NCBI RefSeq assembly: GCF_027912455.1 | Contig: NZ_CP115446.1 | Span: forward strand, 1,387,501-1,451,500 | Source of the DNA: Aurantiacibacter sp. MUD61 | GTDB lineage: Bacteria; Pseudomonadota; Alphaproteobacteria; Sphingomonadales; Sphingomonadaceae | DNA: 64,000 nucleotides | Direction: 5' to 3' | Shown: positions 62,850 through 64,000 of the stretch, piece by piece | How positions within the stretch are numbered: the stretch's first letter is position 1 | Layout: every line of letters begins with the position of its first letter | Program-made: the position numbers and the translations under genes | The notes under the pieces: model-generated | Databases searched by the model: none | Told to the model about the DNA's origin: nothing | The model's input: only the letters and a program-made list of their open reading frames with translations

Positions 62850-64000
62850 CTATTTCTCTTCCACCCAGTCGTTTTTGATCGTGCGCGTTGCCAGCAGCAT
62901 CAGCAGGCCTGCTAGAAGGTATAGCGGCAGCACGGTGAGGATCGATGCGCGCAGCGAGCCATCGCCATAGATCGGGGCATAGGCATCGGAAATTGCGCCC
63001 AGCGCATAGATGCCGCCGCCAAGGCCGATCAGATTGTTAATCAGCAGGAACAGCGCCGATGCGGTGGCGCGCGCCTTGGGTTCGACAAGATGCTGGATGG
63101 CGGTGAGCACCGGGCCCAGCCAGACATAGGCGAGGCCTTGCGGGATGAGGAACAGCAGGAAGGCCAACACCAGATTGTCTGTCAGCACGCCGGCGATATA
63201 GATCGGGCAGCCGACGAAGAAGGCGATGGCCGGCAGGCGTGGATACCACGCCTTGTTGCCGCCAAGCCGGTCTGCCAGCGCACCGCCTGCCAGCATTCCC
63301 GAAACGCCGCCAATCAGCAGCACGCCGCCGATAAAGAGCGAGGTGTCCCACAGGCTGATTTCGAACGTGCGCAGGATGTAGCTCGGTTTCCAGAAGCCGA
63401 TGCCATAGCCGAGCATCGAGCTGAAAGCCGCGCCAAAGGCCATGAACCAGAAGGATGGCTTGCGCGCGAGGATCTTGAAGACGGAGAGGACAGACCGGCC
63501 CCCCTTCGCAGCGGTGTCGGCCTCATCTTCGCGTGGAACGTCTTTCACCACCCATTTGAAGAGCGGGGCGATCAAAATGCCGAGGCCGCCCATCACGAAG
63601 AAAGCCACACGCCAGTCCACCGTTGAGGCGATCCAGCCGCCGCCCAGCACGCCGATGGCGCTGCCGATGGGAATGCCGAGCGAATAGACCGCCAGCGCGG
63701 TAGCCCGGCGGCGCGGGGGAAAGTAATCGCCGATGATCGCATAGCTCGGCGCAACACCGCCGGCTTCGCCCACACCCACGCCCACGCGGGCGAGGAAGAT
63801 CTGCCAGAAATTCTGCGCCATGCCGCACAGGGCGGTAAAAGCGCTCCAGAACACCAGCGCAATAGTGATGACCCAGCTGCGACTGGTGCGATCCGCGACG
63901 GAGGATAGCGGCACCGCAAGCGTCGAATACAGCACTGCAAAGGCAAGCCCGCCGAGCAGGCCCATCTGCGTATCGGACAATCCCAGATCGGCCTGGATCG
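62850..64000 (-). CDS. MFS transporter, spinster-like, cut by the right edge
   Basis: About 383 residues of a 12-helix MFS transporter; the frame stays open to base 64000, so the first residues lie outside. GLLGGLAFAVLYSTLAVPLS, then ADRTSRSW, and GVGEAGGVAPSYAIIGDYFP are typical of the spinster/hexuronate-like MFS group. The start is not in the window: the ATG at 63980 is inside the conserved first part (reading LGLSDTQMGLLGG upstream). Its substrate is not known; it may or may not belong to the glycan locus. Confidence 0.85.
   Translation of the reverse strand, partial: IQADLGLSDTQMGLLGGLAFAVLYSTLAVPLSSVADRTSRSWVITIALVFWSAFTALCGMAQNFWQIFLARVGVGVGEAGGVAPSYAIIGDYFPPRRRATALAVYSLGIPIGSAIGVLGGGWIASTVDWRVAFFVMGGLGILIAPLFKWVVKDVPREDEADTAAKGGRSVLSVFKILARKPSFWFMAFGAAFSSMLGYGIGFWKPSYILRTFEISLWDTSLFIGGVLLIGGVSGMLAGGALADRLGGNKAWYPRLPAIAFFVGCPIYIAGVLTDNLVLAFLLFLIPQGLAYVWLGPVLTAIQHLVEPKARATASALFLLINNLIGLGGGIYALGAISDAYAPIYGDGSLRASILTVLPLYLLAGLLMLLATRTIKNDWVEEK

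Noticed and set aside
1..64000. CRISPR arrays, insertion sequences, prophage or att sites
   Set aside because: No regularly spaced repeats, transposase, integrase or long direct repeats were seen; the only tRNA (22762) has no duplicated end or integrase beside it.

Overview
This is a gene-dense (about 60% GC by eye) chromosomal window from an alphaproteobacterium, most likely Sphingomonadales and within it an Erythrobacteraceae-type marine bacterium. The main reasons are a NepR/EcfG general-stress pair with an HWE histidine kinase, a LOV-HWE kinase, a sphingomonad-style TonB receptor without SusD, and arsenosugar-type glycosyltransferases. Nothing looks like phage or an insertion sequence, and no gap without a gene exceeds about 250 bases.

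Left part (1-16.3 kb) is mostly housekeeping: the cut ispG gene, a ZntB/CorA channel, a Kef-type antiporter, a GAF-EAL protein, a six-gene MoxR/DUF58 operon (RDD, SpoIIM-like, DUF58, MoxR, DUF4350, DUF4129), prephenate dehydratase, a membrane-anchored cytochrome c, RlmE and a Ppx/GppA phosphatase. From 16.4 to 22.2 kb is an arsenic-type block: two glycosyltransferases of the families associated with arsenosugar biosynthesis, an SDR, an ArsM methyltransferase, a MerA-like flavoprotein and a radical SAM enzyme.

From 22.9 to 30.3 kb lies the most unusual locus. A 43-residue peptide gene with lasso-leader-like features ends in Ser. It is followed on the same strand by a 1,098-residue permease/FG-GAP/ASPIC-UnbV fusion. 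Divergent to it are overlapping genes for a Cys-less asparagine-synthase-like cyclase, an HPr-kinase-like protein and a sulfotransferase. The usual lasso B1/B2 protease genes are absent, so this is either an incomplete or a new RiPP-type system.

From 30.4 to 43 kb: a LOG protein, a LOV kinase with its single-domain regulator (preceded by a perfect EcfG-type promoter), desaturase, thiD, glmM, sodB, the ecfG-nepR operon and a divergent CHASE-HWE kinase, with overlapping EcfG-type promoters in one inverted repeat, then modABC. These promoters tie light sensing and the general stress response together.

From 43 kb to the right edge is a polysaccharide-utilisation locus for a sulfated, probably beta-linked (xylan-like or xylose-containing) glycan. 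It has GH10, GH3, five Cys-type sulfatases, a formylglycine-generating enzyme that is itself a predicted lipoprotein, an EF-hand protein, a TonB receptor, sugar MFS transporters and a LacI regulator. Three copies of a TGACAATGTTGTCA-like palindrome sit only in the two divergent intergenic regions of this locus, which predicts a single LacI regulon.
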